Positions 58,320-64,000 of a stretch of 64,000 nucleotides of DNA are shown here, in pieces. Location of the stretch: contig JAPVLO010000400.1 of the NCBI GenBank assembly GCA_027257055.1, forward strand, positions 1-64,000, written 5' to 3'. This DNA is from Cephalopachus bancanus (taxonomy: Eukaryota; Chordata; Mammalia; Primates; Tarsiidae). The stretch's first letter is position 1, and each line of letters begins with the position of its first letter. The notes beneath the pieces were generated by a model, which was not told the DNA's origin, did not search any database, and worked only from the letters and a program-made list of their open reading frames with translations. A program made the position numbers and the translations under genes.

Positions 58320-58429
58320 GCATTCACATAGCTACTGGCTCACCTTTGTCTATATGCGGGTGACTGACCCACCCATCTCTCTGATTGTCAGAAACACAGG
58401 AAACAGACCCCAACACCATGACGTCAGCT

Positions 58430-58651
58430 CTTGTGAATGCTTACTTACCTTCCCTCACTAAAAGGGAAGTTTTAAAAACTTTCAACCTCAAGCATTTGCT
58501 GCCAAATCTTCCTTAAGTGTCTGGCCCCCTCTCCAATCTTGGAGAGGTGGATCCACCCTTTTTCTCTGTTCTACTTTCTAAATAAGCTGTTTTCCTAGCT
58601 TTTTGAGGACACATTTTGTAGCAGCATTCTTTGTCAGAATCTGCTCTAACA
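58430..58651 (+). mobile_element. Partial LTR related to 53725-54593
   Basis: Parallels the 3' third of the LTR at 53725: CCTCAAGCATTTGCTGCC (versus CCTCAAACATTTGCTGCC), TCTCCAATCTTGGAGAGGTGG, ATCCACC and TTCTAAATAAGC, ending CTCTAACA (versus GCCTAACA). Upstream it runs into the hairpin region. The signal is AATAAG rather than AATAAA. Confidence 0.75.
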
Positions 58652-59844
58652 CAAGCTAGCCAAAGTAGGAAGCCTACTTCTTTTGAAGTATGTAGTTCCT
58701 CTCCTGCAGTTCCTCAATTCTTTTTAGCTGCTTTGGTCAAAAACAATGGTTTGCATTTGGGAGTCATCACACCTGGGAATTTCATTGTACCCTAAAATAG
58801 CTGATAATTTGATTTTTTTTTCTCTTGCTTGAGCATCGATTTTAGTTAAAGCAGCAGCTTTCCAAAAAGTGCTACCCTCTTGCACTGTCAGACACTATTT
58901 GCCAGGAAGGAGTTGAAGGAGGGGTAGAAATGAAGTTCCATGGTGCCTGGCGGTGGTGGCAGATGGTTTGTGGTCTCCACGTCTTGCAACACCCATCATC
59001 CTGTTTGATGCAACTCTTTGGTGCCGTGTAAAGGCATTGCAGCAGGAATAGGCTCCTTCATTTGACCTACTTCCTTATATTTGAGCACAGGTATTAGCAT
59101 TTGAAATCTTCATAACTACACATTCACTAAGTTGTACAAAATTCCCAGCATACACTGACACAATAACGTAACTATCACCAATGATTAACTGGTTAGAAGA
59201 AAAAAAGCAGAGTGAGGCTCAAACTTGTGGTCACACACACATGCCTCCCATCATGTGGGTCGATCGCGCTCAGCTTCTCTTGATGACAAGGTCACTTGCG
59301 CTGACGCTCTGGCTGTCAAGAAGAGGAACAGAACAAACTTCTTTCTGGTTCTGCAAGGTTAAGAAGCTGCTCCTTTTTCTGGAACAAGCCATAGAAGTGT
59401 GGGAGGGTCTGATGCTTGTAAACTTGCCCTTTTCTAATTTTTTCTTTCCTTTAAAAATAAAACAACCAATAAGGCCAGTTCCAGGTAAAACACTGAAGCT
59501 TTTAATCTATTTAGGATTTGTGCCATGTTTACTCCCTCACAAAATTCAGAAGGACTACAAAATTAAACCACTGAAAAACAAGGAATTAAAATAAAGACTA
59601 CCCAAATAACCACGATATGACACCATTTCCCCATATCATGTCATTAAATATCTTAAAAGACAATTCTCACGGTTTTGATGAGTGTGTGGTGGAAAGAACC
59701 ATTGTGTAGCCTGCTGGGAATGTTCACTAGTGGGGGCACAGAGTTCTCAGAAAGCAAACTGGCTTTTGTATCAAAAGTCTTAAACATGCTTATATTTGTA
59801 AAACTGAAATTATACTGTTCAGAATCTGTCTCTTCTCAATCATT
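58652..59844. other. Unique intergenic DNA
   Basis: No gene recognised. The 137-codon frame at 59181-59594 has no motif I know and a skewed composition in its second half; I regard it as chance without further support. Confidence 0.4.
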
Positions 59845-59980
59845 CTATTTGTTTCAGTTTACTAACCTATAAAACAGAGATATTAATAGGAACTATTTCA
59901 CAGAGTGATGTGAGAAATAGCTAATAGGTAACCAGCACACACTATGTGCTTGACAATTGTTAGGCATCATTATTTATGAA
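59845..59980 (+). repeat. MIR SINE fragment
   Basis: TTTCAGTTTACTAACCTATAAAAC, GGAACTATTTCACAGAGTG and CACACTATGTGCTTGACAATTG follow the 3' half of MIR, sense. Confidence 0.75.
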
Positions 59981-62900
59981 AAAATAAAAATCTTCCCAGG
60001 AAAAAATTATTACGGCATTGTGCATAAAAATGTAGGGCATTGATTGCTCCATGTGCTGAAGTGAACATAAAAACCATAAAATTTGATTTTGAACCTCCCA
60101 CCCACCTGCTTCCCATTCAGTTCTTGAATAGATCTCTCAAGATGTCTGGAAGTTATGTAAATTAGAGGTCATGATTTAATTCAGAGATATTGTCTTTTAA
60201 AAAGTTAAAGCCATCTTCAATATAAGACCATTCTAGGGAGTACTCTGTTATTCCCTAGAATCTGTGGTTAGTGTGGGTTTGTCAACCTTCCCCGTGAGCT
60301 CTATTTTTGCAGATCTCAGATCAGGTCTATTTGAAGGTATTCAAAGGACTTTGAAGGTGGAAACTTCTCAATTCTTAAGGAAAGGGGGTCCAGATTGGTT
60401 GGGGCTGGCAATGATTGGGCTGTGGTACATATGGGCAACCAAAGATTTGTTGAGAATGAAGAGAGGAGGACACGACTGTTTGGGAAGCTGTCAAGGGGGT
60501 GTGCAGCAGCAGCACAGCATAGAGAACAGAAAGATGCAGTGGTGGTTGTGGGATCGAGACCCAGTCACCTGGGACCTGAACATGATGGAATTATTAGAAT
60601 GGGGAGGGAGGCTGTCCACCCAATGCAGGCGCTGGGGGTGAAGGGAGGTTGGGAAGAATAGACTCAGGAGGCCTACGCAGGGTCCTTCTCATGGACCTGC
60701 TCTTCCTTGATGACCACTCAGCCTTCACGCATGTGGAAACCTCCCTTCTTTCCTCCTCCAAGCTGTACCAGAATGAACCCGGGCTCCACCTATCCCTGTG
60801 CCTCACCAGCTAACTGACTAGTAGGGGTGACCCCAAGAAGTGTCACAAGTCTTGCTCTTGTCTAGCTGTCTCTTGTGGACAACTCCTCAGGATACCTATA
60901 AACCCCAAAGGAGTCCTGTGTTCTCAGAGGCACACCCTGTCCTGTGTTTGGGTCAAGGGTCTTGCTGAACTGAGCAAAATCTAGACCTTAAACTGAGACA
61001 GTGCTTAACAGAATCTTATTACCATTATAAGGTAATAAACACTGTTTGCCTACTTCTTTTAAACGTATTTGTCTTTTACACAGAACATTCTATTCACTAC
61101 AAATAGCGGTGTTTACATGTGATCTGTATAAAGTGAGGGACAAGAACATAGACCTAATAGGTGTAATGACAGACACCTCAAGCATGATAATGGGATGAAT
61201 TCAGATGGAATCTAAATACAACGGGCTCTTCGGGCTTTGCCAGAAGGAATACGATAAATCATTTTGGATTTCTTTCTTGGTGTATTGCCAAACAGAAAGG
61301 GAAAATGAAATTGGAAAGTCCCAATTAGGCAATTTATTCTGTGATGCATGATGTTACAGAAAAATGCCCTTGTCTGAATGCTTTTTCAAGGACAATCTAT
61401 TATCATGCTTTCTGAGCAAAAAAGAATGTTCAGTTAAGTTCAGTTGGAAATCTGGTGTCCCAGCAGATATATTCAATTAGTTAATGACTTTTTGAAACTG
61501 TCTCTGTATCTGGCGTAGGACTTAAGGAGACTATCGATCAGCTTGGTGAGCCAAATTGTGCATTACTATAAATTACTTGGGTAATGCTTACATCTTAGTA
61601 TCTCACTCCTTAAATTAAAAGTGTATGACAGAAGCAAGGGTGACCTAGGGATCAAAAATGACAATTCGTATGCCTCTCTTTTTAGAAAAAAAAAAGGAAC
61701 AATCCATAAACAATGCATAAGCCAGGGAAAAGTACAGGAAGAAAATCACACTGATTATTATTTGTACAGTTTCAGGTAAGCTTGTGGTTCTAAGTTTTTT
61801 ATAATTATAGTAAGTGACTTGTCTGAGTTCCTGAGTAACACACCAACTGGCCCCATAAAGTTTCAGCTTGAGGGAAGCCTAGTCATAATAATATTCTGGA
61901 GATATCTCTGACTTTTGAAAATTTCCTAATATTAGGTTTTAAAATCTGAAACATAGTGAGGATTTAATTTGTTTATATTTTCCCAGTGATCACACAAAAT
62001 TCAATATGTTGCTGTTGAAATGTGAAGGAGGGTCAGACAAACCAAACTGATGTGACATTTTTAGTAGACTAATTCTTATTTTTCTTATGCTCCAGGCATC
62101 AGGAAATATCCTTTTCAATTTTCAGGTGCAGCCAGAGTGGAATTCTCTCAAAAAGGACAGATAACCCCAGTGCCTGATATCACATTGCGTGTGGGCCACG
62201 GAACCTGAGGGTGAACGTGGTGGGGTGGCTGCCTTTCTGAGTAAGTAGGAACCAAAGACGGGTGAGGACATTATGTTGGGGGCGGGCAAAGAGTAGCATG
62301 GAGTAACTTGGTCCTTTCTCTCATGACCCTTCACACCTCTTCCAAGGACTGGTTCTTGCATGAACTCTCTGGTACACCCCCAGCCCTGCCTGCCATTTTG
62401 TGTCATAAAAGCAGCATCATTACAGCAAAAATGTGTCCAGGCCAGTGTAATAATCACACTCTGAGCTCTTAACCAAGTGAGAACAGTATTGGGTTAGGTA
62501 TGAAACCAACAACGGGACAGGGGCCACAATTAGCTGCATCTGTCACTCTCCACACCCAGTCCCCCAGTCCCACCTTACTCTCCCATTGACTGGCTAGTTT
62601 CTGACCTTCTCCAAGTAGTGTGCCAGGTGCAGAGGAGATGAGGGGAAGCTGGCACAGTCTTGTGTCACAATCTGGCATTGTGCTACTTGAGACTTGATGG
62701 ATGCTCAAGGCTGACTGTCTCTGGGCAATTTGGGTGTTTTCTTGAAGACTCCTCACCCACCAGGAATCTCCCTCTGCAGCTCCCACTGTCCTGGTGGTGC
62801 TTCTTTCAACTACAATTTTCTATCCCCTCCCTTAAGCCCTGAACCTCCAGCAGTAGACATTTGACAGCGCCCCTAAAGAGAACCCTCTTAACGTGACCCT

Positions 62901-63129
62901 AGGCCTTATCCTATCTTTGCTTCACCTGACTCAAAGGAAAACTCACACCTTCTCACCACTGTCTGCGGTTTTCAGCTTGTGCCCTTCAGCTTATGCCATT
63001 TCCATTCTCTTTGTTTAGTCATATTAGGCCAATAGCTACAGTCTCTTTCCTTGTTATTTTTCTGTGTGTCCTACACCAGTAGCCTGTGTCCCTGAGCTCC
63101 AGGGAACACATATAAAACTCATCAATCAG
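59981..63129. other. Unique intergenic DNA
   Basis: About 3.1 kb with no clear transposon, no exon I can defend and no structural RNA. It is the longest stretch free of recognised repeats in the second half of the window and could hold conserved non-coding sequence, which cannot be judged from one genome. Confidence 0.4.
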
Positions 63130-63422
63130 CCGGGCTCGGTGGCTCAGTCTGTAATCCCGTGCCTTGGAAGGCTGAGGTGAGTGGATTGCCTGAGCCCGTG
63201 GGTTCGAGACCCGCCTGGGCAACTTGGTGAGACCTCATCTCTACAATAAATCAAAAAATTAGCCGGGTGTGGTAGCACGCGTCTGTGGTTCCAGCTACTG
63301 GGAAGGCTGAGGCAGAAGGATCGCCGGAGCCCAGCAGGTCGAGGCTGCGGTGGCCGGGAGCGGCCACTGCACTCCAGCCTGGGCAACAGAGTGAGACTCT
63401 AACTGAAAAAAAAAACAGCAAA
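63130..63422 (+). mobile_element. Alu SINE (undeleted group)
   Basis: Sense Alu beginning CCGGGCTCGGTGGC with an A-rich tail, flanked by an exact 16-bp duplication AAAACTCATCAATCAG (63114-63129 and 63423-63438). It keeps the GGGCAACTTGGTGAGACC block. Confidence 0.97.
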
Positions 63423-63438
63423 AAAACTCATCAATCAG

Positions 63439-64000
63439 GCCCTCAAAGCCTCTCCTACTTGGTTTGAGGAAGGGGGAGCAACTACTATGATTTCTGCAGC
63501 TTTGGTTCTGCAACAGTCCTCTCTTAAGGAATTGTTTGGTATATCTCCTCTACTATTGATTGACCTCCCATATACCTCTTTTATATCTGCCAGATAGCTG
63601 GAATATATGTGACTGTCACAAAACTAGTTTGACTACCTTCTTCCCAAGTTCTGTATAACCTCTCATTTTGGAAACATATAATTGTATTTTAAGCATTTGG
63701 GCCCCAACTGGCAAATGGAGAAAGTGAGAATTCTATTTTAGTGTCCTCTGACAGTTGCTAACCATTTCCAAACACAAGCTTAATAACCAAAATGAGGTGA
63801 TATCAAATGCATTTTAAGGTACTAACATGTAAGCAAAGAGAAGTTTAGTCTGAGAAGATATATTGGCAAAGGTTCAGAGGCAGATCAGGACCTAGCAGGC
63901 AAGAGCATTAGGATTGATTAGTAATGTCTGCAGTGAGCTGGAGAATATGATTGTAAGAAACTAGAAATTTGCCGCTCCAGTAGATGCTGAGAGAGTCAGT
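63439..64000. other. Unique intergenic DNA to window end
   Basis: No gene or repeat recognised. Confidence 0.45.

Noticed and set aside
59181..59594. A 137-codon open frame as a possible gene
   Set aside because: No recognised domain, no promoter or splice context, composition changes mid-frame; length is compatible with chance in 64 kb.
1..64000. CRISPR arrays, bacterial operons or phage genes
   Set aside because: Regular short repeats are only microsatellites or LTR-internal tandems, and the sequence is clearly a primate nuclear region.

Overview
This window is mammalian nuclear DNA from a primate. It contains many dimeric 7SL-derived Alu SINEs, L1 LINEs of several ages, ancient MIR, L2-like and MaLR repeats, and retroviral solo LTRs. 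I found no intact host protein-coding gene, no tRNA or rRNA gene, and no CRISPR array. The open frames in the window are L1 ORF1/ORF2 debris, translated Alu sequence or chance frames. The recent Alus share a consensus unlike anthropoid Alu (A-box region GGCTCAGCC instead of GGCTCACGCC, body with GCGGTGGCCGGGAGCGGCC) and unlike the lemur/galago consensus as I remember it. By elimination I favour a tarsier-like, non-anthropoid primate; this is an inference.

Layout. 1-4822: antisense L1 (ORF2, ORF1, 5'UTR) with an inserted Alu. 4823-11130: mostly unique DNA with Alu, MIR and L2-like relics and one unassigned ancient repeat. 11131-24400: an older sense L1, broken by a tiny retrotransposed retroviral RNA tail in ORF1, an antisense Alu in ORF2 and, near the end of ORF2, a 6438-bp full-length younger L1 (17833-24270) with 15-bp target duplications. 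24400-28620: microsatellites, then an antisense L1 3' end split by an ERV2-type solo LTR, itself split by a second ERV2-type solo LTR; both have exact 6-bp target duplications. 28620-32800: MIR, MLT1, Alu and old L1 pieces. 32815-39540: near full-length antisense L1 with an Alu and a 45-bp piece of L1 5'UTR copied into ORF2. 39541-46256: Alus, L1-inside-L1 (40698-43125) and unique DNA. 46257-51130: old antisense L1 with two Alus. 51131-64000: Alus, an apolipoprotein A-IV-like pseudogene fragment, a HAL1-like element split by a third solo LTR, MaLR LTRs, two local inverted duplications, and mostly unique sequence to the end.

Nothing here works together as a pathway. The value of the window is as a record of insertion history: exact target-site duplications order many events, and several small rearrangements (templated inverted copies, an internal L1 duplication, a hairpin) are not explained by ordinary transposition. 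I saw no convincing previously undescribed functional system.
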